DNA of 64,000 nucleotides, taken from Hormiphora californensis (lineage: Eukaryota > Ctenophora > Tentaculata > Cydippida > Pleurobrachiidae). The notes under the pieces were generated by a model. The model was given only the letters and a program-made list of their open reading frames with translations, was not told where the DNA came from and ran no database searches. The stretch is from positions 5,066,998-5,130,997 of the forward strand of contig CM035352.1 in assembly GCA_020137815.1 (NCBI GenBank), given 5' to 3'. The translations under genes and the position numbers were made by a program. Below are positions 33,601 through 46,200 of the stretch, piece after piece; within the stretch, counting starts at the first letter, position 1; every line of letters starts with the position of its first letter.

Positions 33601-34274
33601 AGAAACGTTGTACATCATCTTCTTTCGTCCAAAGAATCGATTATCAATGAAAAAATAACGTTAAAGTGAGATTTTATACGCTAAATTGAAATATTTGTAA
33701 CTTTTGGATTTTTATCGATTTTGAGCCAAAAACCCTGTATGTCGGACTTTGGTTATCGGAAGAGGCTTTGTTTGGGTATATATCTATTAGAAAAGTCATT
33801 AAACTATAAAATTAAACCAGTTAAAGTCGTATTATCAACCAATAAGAACAGTCTTTCCTGGTTTGTTAACTTTGTTAATTTTGTTAATTAACGTTAATTA
33901 ACAAAATCGAAAAAAAGAGGTGATTTATTAACAATTAACATGTCGCCCCCCCCAAGTAAAGTCAGGAAGTTATGGAAGAGTATCATCTCCTCTGAGGAAG
34001 TGAGGAGTCCTCATGCCTGTTGAGTGTTGACCCCCTACACAACAAGCATAACCAGTGCAAACTAAAAACTAGACAGTCAACTGTCTAGATTTTTTTGGAT
34101 AGTATGGGGACGATCCAACAAACTAGACAGTAGACATGTTACCAGTGTACACATATAGACATATCTACATAGATATAAGTTTCAATACCGGTATATCAAG
34201 AGAAAGAACGGGGATACTAGACAGATTGCTTAGTTTCTTGATAGGTTCAGTGTCAGGTATCCTGTATTCTTGAT
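30660..34274 (-). CDS. ATM: ATM kinase domain and FATC exons
   Basis: Eight exons. In order: IPDTEPIKKLSNL, the ATM segment just before the kinase; TTPGGINVPK in the N lobe; NDDMRQDMVMEQ; VLPLSQVSGLIEWCDNTIPI; then GHIVGLGDRHLANILLD, which holds the catalytic loop GDRHxxN, and LIHIDLGIAFDQ, which holds the PIKK version of the Mg-binding DFG segment; VPFRLTRDMVDGLGVMGTEG; and a FATC of 30-odd residues ending in GW-x-AWV like other ATM proteins (SVEGQVNHLLAKAQDP before it). Catalytic residues are all present, so the enzyme should be active. A lysine-rich insert (KKKKKE) sits in the penultimate exon (31089-31212). Confidence 0.95.
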
Positions 34275-37200
34275 CTGAAACAGGGTTATCAAACATGTCT
34301 TTTTGGAACAGGGAACATGTCTTTTTTGGAAAATCTAGATGCCATTTCTTTTGGTCATGTAGAAATTTGGTCATGTATTCCCATATTATGATACTTTAAT
34401 TGAAGTGTGTCTCACCCAATGACTAAATGTATAACTTACTAGGAGTGATGTTGGTGTTTCCACTCTTCTTAGAGAGATAGTTAGCCCACTGCACATACGC
34501 ATTACACAACTGATCTAACTCCTTGATGGCAGTGGACAGCTTCTTCTCCCTCGATAGAGTATCTAGAATCTTAGCGGATACCTTACTTCGAGGCTGTGGG
34601 GGGACATTGTAGTGAGCGAATTGTGGAACTAGTCTGTGGACTATTATAGTGGAGACTGTACGAACAGTATTTGAACTACACTATATTGTCTTGAACAGCA
34701 CTAAAAAAGATTGTCTTAAACTTCAAGACATTCTAGTTAGTGGAAGCTCTTACGGTATTTCCCACGCCCCATGGGAAATACCGTAAGAGCTTCCACTAAG
34801 TGCAGTCTGACGACAGGAACAGATTCAAATGTGATCCGGCTAAATACACGGTTATCATACCTCTACAGGTGGTACTTTCTCTCCCGCCAATTTGGCATCA
34901 AGATGGGCATTCCGGAGGGCAAACACAGTAGGAAGCACATGGAAAGGGTGTTCTCGGGCAGCACATGTAATTGCCTGAGAATAATATTGGGTTACCATGG
35001 CAACAGTTTTCGTCTATACAGTGTTGGCCACTGTCTGGCGGTGCCAACCCGATCTAAGCGCACTGAGAATCGAAACGGGGTTTGGCGGCAGATAGAGCAG
35101 GGAGTAGTATAGCCCACACTTTTTTTCTCGCACAGTCCCACCTTGTCTATTCTTGAAACTTCTCGCTCAACCTACCTGTTCAATACTGTCATTGAGACCC
35201 CCTGCGGTTCCCAGCCGCGCTGCTAGTTGGTACATGGGTGGAATGAGCTTGTAGGTTGGTAGTTTGGATATGAAATCAGTTGCTAGGGAGCACACTTCTT
35301 TACAATCTGTGTTATCAAGAAGCAGGGAGACCAACCTGGGGAGAGAGAGAGAGAGAGAGATATTAGAGGAGCAGAGGAGCAGAGGAGAAGGGGAGAAAGA
35401 GAGGGGAGGGGAAGTGGGAGTAAAGAAAAACGGTTAAATCTGTGTGTAAAAAGGCAGTGTCTTTCGTCTCTCCATGATTATGATTACCAGTAGGCAGTAA
35501 CCAGTTCTCGATTCAGCAGTTACCTAAAGATGTGCAGGTCATCAGTGGGATTAGCGGAACTGATACGTAGGAATTTAGCGTAGTGAGTGATGGTCTTTAT
35601 CAGATATTCCTCCTCGTTTTCTTCCATACTTTTAATCTTACTCGCTTCCTCCCTTATCTGGTGGTGGTGGTGGTAGTTATTAAATAATTAGTTAACTAAT
35701 ATAAGCTAACTCTATCTGATACTGTTCATTCAGTTTTTTATTTGCTACGCAGAAAATTTAGGGTTGCCCCCCCCCCCCTAAGTGTCACATTGCCTTGCTT
35801 GACCCTGTTCCCCTCCCCCCTCACTAAGTATCAGATAAAGGTACCTGGCCCCCCCTCCCCTCACTAAGTATGTACCACTATCAGATATATACCTGGCCCT
35901 CGAGGTAGTACAACTGCCTTTTATTGTATCCAGCCTTCACACTCTGCCTCAAGTCCGCGTGTTCACTTTGGACGTCATGGGAGCTCAGGTAACTACCTAG
36001 TTTCTGCATCTGCTCATCAGCAAATAGAGCCAAGGCGAGGTGGGCTCTGGCAAGAGTAACCGTATCATTCCTTTCTTCGCACCACCGTACTGCGTCCTGA
36101 ATAGAAGGGAGAAAGAGAGGGAGATTCGAAGGTTGAGCTACACAAAACAACGCCATTAGCTTCTGTTTGGACAAAGCTTTGACGTACTTTTCATATTGCC
36201 AAAACCCAACGTCTAATTCTACCTCAATACAGCAGTCAATGTCAGAGCTTGGTGCCTCCCTCTCAACCAACCACTTTGCCTTGGTCATCAGAAGGTGGGG
36301 GTAGTGGGAGCTGTCCTGGGCCTCCTCTAATAAGTTATCAACTAGTCTGAGAGCCAGGACCTGCTGGTTAGAGCCCCAGCTTAGTAGCGCTTCCTCTCTT
36401 CTCAGGGCGGTCCTTTCTTCAACACTTAGCAGGGAATCCAGGGCAGATCCTGGGGGTAGATTATCAGTAACATGAGTAATTAGGGTTCCAGCTGGCCAAA
36501 ATCAGGGTACCGATGGCCTTTTTTTGGCTTTTTTTCCCGCCTTTCATCATTTTCGATTAGTTCTATTAGTACACCCTGTACGCCTCACCAGTATAAAATG
36601 TTACCTTTTTGGAGGAATCTCTCTGCTTGTGGGTACTGCCCTGCTAATCGGGCGGCAGTAGCACATTCTAACTGTACTTGGACATCTCCCTCATACAGAA
36701 CAGAGTTACACGCAAACAGCATCTCCCACCTCTTGTAGTCTCTATTGTTGGGGATTATGATAAAATAATAAAGTCTGGGGGCGATACAAAATAAAAATAA
36801 AATCTAGGGGCGAATGAAGGATATTCAATAGATTGATGGCTGTTACACAATACAATAGAAATATTGGATTATTGAGGGCCCACCTGGTGTTATTATTATT
36901 ACTAGTCCTCGTCCCACTCAGCTTCCTCTGTAACTCTTCTACAATATGGTGTAGTACAAAGCGATCCCAGGGTGTGGGTGTATCAACAGGGTGTTCCAGG
37001 TGACACAGGTGATCCCTCGCCTAGATGTGGGACTGTCATTAACCCGGATGTTTCGTTTTCCCCCCCACTTTTTCCATGAGATTATAGTAATCATCATGTT
37101 TCCATGTACAGATATATTTTGCAGGCGATAGAGTCATTATTCACTTCTCTATGACTTTCAAGTTTACGGTAACACTAACTTTACCACTCCTACCTTGTCG

Positions 37201-40200
37201 ACATTGTTGTTTCGTATACCCAGTATTGCCCCGTAAATGTGCCTATGGATCCCCTGATCTGTTTCAAGGGTATCTGAATCCATTGCCCAGTTGCCTATCC
37301 TCCACGCACACTCATAGTGAACCTCACTCGCCTAGTGTGTGAGATGGTGTTTAGAATTATGGGTTCGTTCAATCGGGGTGCACAGAAAGAGAGAGGTTAG
37401 AGGAAGGGGAGTTGTTTTTGGTTTACACAAGAACTAACAGCTAGTCAATAGTTGAGGAGAAATGGAGTTGTGCAGTAGGAGCGATTTTTGGGGGAAAGAA
37501 AAAATTAATGACCTTAAATCCGGCTAAACTCACCTGAGGAAGCTTATCAAGAAGGGCTGGAAGTAAGGTGGATGGTGAGGTATGTTTAGCAGCTGTTACC
37601 ATGGCAGCCGTATCACCTGTGACGTCAGCATAACAAAGGAGTCGGTACCAGGCGTGTTCAAACTCCAATACTTGTCTCCTACCAATACCACTGGTACACT
37701 CTAGAGCTGATCGGGGAAGGAGTGGTGTTACTATGGTTACAATGCATTGTTACTAGTGTGTGTTACTATGGTTACCATGTATTATTAATAGTGGGTGTTA
37801 CCATGGTTACCATGCATTGTTACTGGTTGGTGTTACCATGGTTACAATGCATTGTTACTTGTGGGTGTTACCATGGTTACAATGCATGGTTACTGGTGGG
37901 TGTTACCATGGTTGTTGAAACCATTCTTAGCCAAACAGACTATTTCAATTTGAAACTGTGCTGTGACGACCTGTGTTACTCGTTTTGCCCCGGTAAGCTG
38001 TCAGAGCATTAGCGGAGCGTGCGAGAACTTTGTCATACACTGACTGTACATCGCGCAACCTCGGCCTTCGGCCCGGTGCGAAGAGGAGGGTCTTATATGA
38101 GACAACGAGAACTGCGGTCAGAGGATTGGACTGACAGTGACAGCCAGTCAACCAACAAACTTTCCCTCGACTTATGTACAATTTACAAAAAGAAGACCAG
38201 GTGACGGTCCTGTTGTTTCGAGTTGTTCGTGTTGTTTCGGTCGAGTTACTCATCTGTATCAAGGTACAGTCAGACCCGGACTGTAATTGTACCCCACTGT
38301 TTTTGTAAAGCCCATTACTCGGAGAGGTTACTAATTATTATCTCCCCGATCGTAACGCAACATATATTACAACCGACCCATCTCCTTGACAATTAGGTGG
38401 GTCACTGAATTTATTGTGAGTCTTTCAGTCTACATTGAATTATTGATATCAATACGACTAATTTTCATCTGGCCATTTTCCGAAACCACCTGACTTTTCT
38501 CTCTTTCGTTGTTCCAATCTAATATATGTTTTCCACATGGCTTCCCCGCACCAATTTAGTTGTTTGCTTATACTAAGTAAAGAAGTTACTAGTTAGAGAT
38601 TTCCAAATTGCTGTTTTTCGGAGCATTTACAGACAACAAAATCGGATATATCAAACGAGTGTCATAACAAGAAAAGTGGTCATATATCTCCTGTTCCTGA
38701 TATGAGATGGAGACTTAACGTCCCAATTGCGTTGGAAAGCCTCCAATGCAACCGGAATGATCTTATTTCGAACCGGATTTAGAAAGAAATTCAAAAGAAA
38801 TTTAATTTAAAAGCTTTAACAACGACACTTATTTTTTCTCCCCTGCGCCTGGGTGAATGCCGAGGAAGTGCTTATTCTTTCCTGCCAGCCAAATACTCTG
38901 TAGAACTCTGTTTTTTTATAGAATATAGAGCGTAGTACCGTGTGGAACAACAGAGGTGACATATACGTCGCCCCTCGAGTTGAACAAAATGAGATTCTAG
39001 GAAAAATCCGTGAAATCTCACACGTACTTTAAGGTATAATCTCCACTATATTAAGGAATGGTATATTTTGTTTCTTTTTTCTAAGTTTTAGTGTCACTAG
39101 GTGGTCAGCGTCTATAGATTTTCTCCGTTTTGGGCATCCTTCCGTGTTATTATTTGTCAATTATCTTGATTACAGTTCTATAGTAATGGCATGAGGCGAC
39201 ATTGTCTACTAGTTCTAATTATTGGGATTCATGCCATCCCTGTGAAATGTGGCGTCTACAACTGCAGTGTCACTGAAATCGGTCCCTTTCTCACCGACAT
39301 ATGCACGACTCGTGCAAACGGATCAGGGCAGACATTTCGGTGTCCCAACTCGAACATCACATTTGAAGCCTACACCAGATTCTCAGCCTCAACTCGTACA
39401 CACTACAACATGGTGACGCGATTATGTCCAAACGATTTAGAAACCTACCAAGCCTGCCTTGCGAAATACCTTTATCAATACGAAGTCTTCTCCTTCAATG
39501 ATGGTAACGAAATTCAGCTATTTGATTCGCCACCAGTTTGTGGTAGACTGTGTAGGGGTACCGACGATGAAAGCGCCTACCGGTTTACAGATGACCAACA
39601 TTGCCCAGAGGACGCAAGGATTGCGGTTTTTGATAACTACGCCATGTCTCGGCGTCCATATCGCAGCTTCCCAATTTCCTCCAGTCTAGTGTGCGATGGG
39701 AAATGCGACTATGGGCTTGCGACCATGGGAAACTTCGAAAACATGCCGTGGAGGTGCGTTGATGAGATCGATTGTAATGGTTTGTCGTACGGGATCGTTT
39801 TACCCACATCTGGTATTTTCCCGCTAAATATTTCCCCCGGTCCATATATTAACAGCAGAAGGCGGGTGAAAGCTGCACATTTCGAGAAGTATTGTCCATA
39901 TTCATCCTCCCTTTTCAACGACGAAAACGGCAAGACATATCCACTGAACAACCGCACACGTTGTTTCCACATGCGTGAGGATCCAGGTAATCGCTATACC
40001 TACCCGTACTGTAAGAATGGCCATGATCAGACCAACTGCTCCTACTCGGGGTTTGTAGCGGGACAATGCAAGGTAGACGGATTCCCCACCAACATTTCAA
40101 CACACATTCTATGTGCAATTGATGTGCCGATACTGTGCGATGACAACCTAGATGGGAAGTGTTTTACCACGGATCGTCATTGTCGTCTGCACAAACACCG

Positions 40201-43200
40201 ACTTTGTGATGGACACATTGATTGCAACTCGGGTGCGGATGAAAACTTTATGTCTGTAGCAGGCTCACTAAAATAAAGTGTAGACGGAGGATGACCCAGA
40301 TAACATCTCAGCTTCCCATTCCCTACAATTGGGTTCTAGACGGCGTTGTTGATTGTGTGGGAGGGGCGGATGAGGACATTGAAAGCTGGGGGAAATGTGG
40401 AACTGGGTCAACCAACAGAGTTCAGAAAGATGGGAATTGTAGAGACGTGTTCCTTTGTCGACCGGAGGAGGAAGTCAACTATTTAGAGCTGAAAGATGTT
40501 TGTGCAAGTGCAGTAACGTGTGGAGCAAAAGCCTGTGAGAACTCCAACCCAGCAATTACTCGGTCAGCTTTGTCCGAAACTGTTGAAGGTAACAAGAGGA
40601 TTATACGGAGTGGATGGTGTCAAAAAGGATTGGAAAAATTTAGGCAATTGATAGGCGACCCGTGCACTGTAAAGGATTTCAAATATCCGTTTCATGAATT
40701 TTTTGGGAAAACATTGAAGACTCACTGATGCCTCAAAAATCATACACGATTGCCGCAACTTCTACGGCAAGCAGTACGTCTACCGAAGTTGCAGTGGCCA
40801 GTGTCGAAACGAAAAGTGTCCCCTGAAAAACCCAATCCTGCACTCGTCTTGTGGAAATATGAAAAGGCTACGGTATTCTGTCGCACAAACTGGCGTCACT
40901 GTGGTAGAAAAGGACAGATATGGCTACCATAATGACTTCTTTGCGTGTGATACTAGTCTTTGCATACCTTTTTCCAAGGTTTGTGATTTGGTGGACGATT
41001 GCGGAGATGGGTCAGACGAAGGGAATGTTCAAAACAGCGTGAAATGCAAAACAAACAACAAGATACGTCGCGATAAGCCAAATTTGCGATGGTACAATAG
41101 ACTGTCCGATTTTTCCGACGAATGCAATAGCGACTGCAATCGGAATTTCATTGAAAATACCGGGATTATGGTCTGTGCAATGATGATGGGTATATTCGGG
41201 GCAGTGTTGAGTGGGAGCCCACGTCTACAAAAGCGTTTCTTTCGATGAACCCTCCAAGAAGGACAGTTTGTTTGTCAATAAAGTCTTTTCCACCCTCATC
41301 GCACTTGGTGACCTTCTCACATCAAACCTAACTGATTCTGGTCGCATTTCACTGGGATAACCGAGATAGTTTCTGTGAGAAGCAGCAACTTGGGTCAGCA
41401 GCTGGACTTGCAGGACCCTTGGAATTTTGAGCCCAACCGGCAACCACCATCACATCTTCTCCATGGCTTTAGTCAGCCTCTTCAAGCTCCAGGGATACAC
41501 ACGTGGTCTGCGGTACCGGAGGTCCAAAGATATCGACCAGAAATTCAAGAGAAAGGTCCTTGTAATGGTTGCTGCTGTCATCATAGCAGTTGGTTTTGCT
41601 GTTGTCCCAATAATTCCCAACTTTGAGGATGGGTTTGTGAACGGGCTGGTCTACGAAGATGCAGTTCAGCTGTTTCTGGGAGTGATGACAAAAGAGAAGT
41701 CCGACGACTATCCAGGGATACCACGGCACCAGGATGATCAACAAATCTGAAAATAGTCTCTTGGGCGAGGATCAGGAGTATTGTGAGCAGCATGTTTACT
41801 ACAGATAACGGTGGGGTACATCACAGAAAGTTGTCCTTCTATGGAAATGATCCGTTTGTCTGTTCAAGTTCTTGTCCTTCCAGATGATCCCCAGGTGACC
41901 TTCGTGTGGCTATACATTTTCCTACATTCATTTGTTTCTTCACCGTGGCATCTGTCACGCTGTCATTGGTGTTCTGGTGGCACGGAGAAGCCCGGTCGAG
42001 GGGAGCGACCTTTCCTCAAAAACTAGCTTGAAAATAATGCTCATCTGTGCCACGGATTTCTGCTGCTGGATGCCCTTCCTGATTGTTGTGCCCTCCACAC
42101 GGCCGAGGTGGTCGATATGTCACCATGGTACCAGGTTTCTCTTATCATATTGTCATTAAATTCTGTAATCAATCCACTGCTTTACAACAGCGAAATCTTC
42201 AATAAAGCACTTGATTTTTGCAGAAGAGCCCTCGCCACTTAAAATCCTGAAATTGGCTATCAAGACAATGTAAACTATCACTAAGTCACGTACAAGAGTA
42301 CCAAGAGTTAGGAAATTGTCGGAAATTGGGCCAGATCGCAGGAACCGACCGAATCAGGAAATACTGGACCCTGATTGGCTGATAACCAGTCACGTGACCT
42401 AAATAACGAGTTCTGATTGGTTTTTTACTTGTGTCGGTCGGTTCCTGCCAGATTGAAACTCCTTTGTTTGCCTTGTTCGAGCCTCTATAGACCCTCTCTC
42501 TCCGTGCCACAAATGTAAAGATTCGGTTAGAACGTAAGAACTCTTTTGAATGAGTCAATTAAAAATATTTGTTTGCTGTTTTTAACTGTTGAGGTCGAGT
42601 TAGGGGCACTGCAGGTGTTGGGAAGAGGTGTCGGGATAAAAAGATGGCCAAAAAGACTGAATCCCTTGCCCACCGGATGCGAAGGCGTGCGTCTGCCGGA
42701 ACCTCTTATCCCCAAACTGCCCCGTTGTACAATATAAAACTTTAAAAAAGCCGGTTCCTCCTTCATTTTTCAGTGTTGCTGTAATTGACATGCTTTATGG
42801 TTATCCTGTGTGTTTTTTTTGGTTGTACTTCACTCGTAGGTTCCTGGTTCAAACCCGGTTTAAACTACAAAGACAGGGCGATGCACATTCTCACTCTCTA
42901 TCTCTATCTCTATCTCTCGACCTCAAAAATCCGGCCTCGTTTAATTAGTCCATTACGGCCATTGACTGCAGGCAGGAGCTCGAGATCTTTTTCTGGGTGC
43001 GAGTTCTTTCCCTCTCCCTCTTATCTATCTGAGATAGTATCCCTCTCTATCCATGTACTATATTTCCCCCTCTAATCTTGCTGAGTCATGGGTGGATTCC
43101 TCATCAAACTCAACAACTCTAATCCATCAACCCCCATGACGGTGCACCTGCCTGGATCACTGCACACCTGAACACTTCTCTTCTGAGTGGCCTGATTTCT

Positions 43201-46200
43201 AATTAATATTATTTCTTCAACTTCTTCGTCCATTATTATTCTAATAACTTCAAATAAACTCTATTAAATATATATAATTGCTCTTTTGGTATAGTCCACC
43301 TGTCATCATATACTATTTAGATCAGGCCTATCCCAGCTCCCAGTGGGAGTCCCACTTGCTCCATGATCCTGCTTAAACGTATCCACCTGTACTTTAACAG
43401 TTTTACTGGCTCTTTGGGTGAGGACGAATGAGTAGATAATGCCCTAATTGCGGCTTACAAATGCTATTCGTCCTTGCACCGGTTTATAATATAGTGTTGT
43501 ATTGTGGCGATCCAAAACAAATATTATTATGTTCTAACCCTCGTCCCTCCTTTATATTTGTAAAAGATAGGGCGTGGAGAGAGCTGTTGCCTCGCTGTCA
43601 CCCCCGAAACACACCGACCTATTCCGCGATGCTGCGTTGTGGGGTTCACGTGCGTGTGATGAGTGCTGAAAAAAAGTACTCTGCGCTCTCCCTCGCAGTC
43701 TAATCACTGTCTCTCACTTTTAGTGAGAGAGAGTTGATCACGTGTAAAGGGAGGGTTAGAACATAACAAGAGAGCTGAGAGAGGGTCGAACAAAGCAAAA
43801 CTAAAACTCGTGTTCTTACTTTTGGGATAGTTTACGCTCCAGTTGCAGATTGGAGGCTGGCGCCAGTTTCTGGCGCCAGCCTCCAATCTGCAACTGGGAG
43901 AGTCCCTGTGCGCGCGAAATCTTCGTTGACTAGCAGGGTTTTCGATGTGATTTGCATCTAGAGTGGCGCGCGCGGCAGTGTCAGCAGTGTCAGCAGGGGC
44001 CTGCACCATTGTAACTAACTTCGGTCGCAAAATCTCTAACTGGACCCCTAGATGACATGCGAGAGAGATTACCGGAATTTTAGTCCAATGAAGCACGTGC
44101 AATGCACGTCGTGCATCCAGTCATTATTTTCTTCTTTTCTCTTTTATAGGGGGGGGGGGACATGTTAATTTTGTTAACTTTGTTAATATTAACATCGAAA
44201 AAACAGGTGATTTATTAACATAATTAACAAAAGTTAACAAACATTAACAAATGCCATTTATGCCATCTAAAGTCCCTTTAGCACGTGTTTTTTGGTTCTA
44301 CACTTGCTGCTGTTCCTTCTGCTGTTCCTTCTGCATGATTTGCATGCCCCCAAGCCGTCTACTACAGCGTTCCCACAACGATTTGTTCCATTTTGTTAAT
44401 TCGAACAAAAACTAGCCAACCTGAACCGCAATTGAGGTCAAATGACACTAATCCACAATTTCCAACCTTAAAAACTTAATAAGACTCATAGATTTACCTC
44501 CAATGGAAAAATATCTCAAAAATAATTTTCTCTAAAAAAACACAAGGATTTGTAGCGAAGCAAATTTTCAATTTTTGACCAAAAAAGCAATTTTGGTAAT
44601 TTTGGGGGGGGGGGGTCCAGCCCTAAAAAAAGCTAAGCTAACGGCCAAAATCAGGGTACCTTTAGCTTTTTTAGCTTTTTTTTAGTTTTTTTTAGCTTTC
44701 TTTAGCTTTTTTAGCCTTTTTTAGCTTTTTTTTTAGCTTTTTTTAGCTTTTTTTAGGCTAAAAAAAGCTAAAAAAAGCTAAAAAAGCTAAAATTGAGTTT
44801 TTAGTGGATTCATATAGGTTCGAATCCCGCTGACGCCAAATTTTTTTAACTTTTATTATAACGTTTTATAACGTTTTTTGAACTTTTTTAAAACTATTTT
44901 TATCAAATTTGAATAATATTTTTATCGAAAAAATGTCTCCAGAAAATGGCAGTAGGGGTGGATACAGAAATTGCTATGTATGGACATAAACGGTAGATTA
45001 TGGTAAAAAATGTGCAGGAAATGAACAAATGCAGTCAATAGACGTCCGGAAGGATGAAAATTTAATGGAAAAGTGTCAAGATGAATGCTGAAAAAACATA
45101 AAAAGTAGGGCTAAAAAAAGCTAAAAAAAAGTTAAAAAAAGCTAAAATAAAAAACGCTATCGACCAAAATCAGGGTACCTTTAGCTTTTTTTTGGGGCTG
45201 GACCCCCCCCCCCCAATTTTTTCCGTATTTTTCGAACAGAAACGTTGTACATCACTTTCTTTCGTCTGAAGAATGGATTATCAATGAAAAAATTACATTC
45301 AAGTGACATTTTACACGCTAAATTGAAATATTCGTACTCTTTGAATTTGATCGATTTGGAGCCAAAAAACTTGTATGTCGGACTTTGGTTATCGGAGGAG
45401 GCCTTGCATGGGTATACAAACGTTAGATAAGTCATTGAACTATAAAATTAAATCAGTTAAAGTCGTATTATCAACCGATAACACCAATATTTTAGCATTT
45501 GTTAATTTTGTTAATTTTGTTAATTAACAAAATCGGAAAAAAGAGGTGATTTATTAACAATTAACATGTCCCCCCCCCCCTTTTATATTCTTTTTGTTCT
45601 TCTCTGGCTCACTATAGTCACTATCCAAAGCCTACCATTTTATTGAATTCCCCTGATCCAGAGCATGACGTATGATGCATAGCAGTGCAGCGATTTCATT
45701 TGCATTCGTTCTAGTTCTCTCTACTAGTCTTGTGAGTATCAAATAGCAAACAGCTTTCTCCAATTCCAGTGTGTCTGGTTGATTTGCGTCTTCCCTGTTA
45801 TTTGTAACCATTACTCCGTGTTTAGAATCATGTCCCAGACAGCCAATACAACATCACCACACACTCCATACCGTGGAGACATTACAACTAATGGTTATGT
45901 CTCTTCTGTCTCGAAGCCATTCTTCCAAGGATCATACTTGGGAACGGATATGAACATTTTGTTGGCGGTTTTCTGCACCGTTATCGGCCTCCTGGCCATT
46001 TTCCTCAATGCTATTGTTGCAATCATCAAAGGACAGAAACCTCGGCATCTCTCGAACAATCTCTTCTTGATGCTGTCAACGAGTGATGGTATCACCGGGG
46101 TGTGCGCATTGTTTCATACTGCCATCTTCATAGTTTTCATGGCAATTCTACCACAGCAAAATGCGCTATTTGTCGATCCGGGTGACCCAAAGTTCGAAAT

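Noticed and set aside
42840-42870. tRNA or SINE from GGTTCAAACCC
   Set aside because: A B-box-like word alone, with no A box or stems around it.
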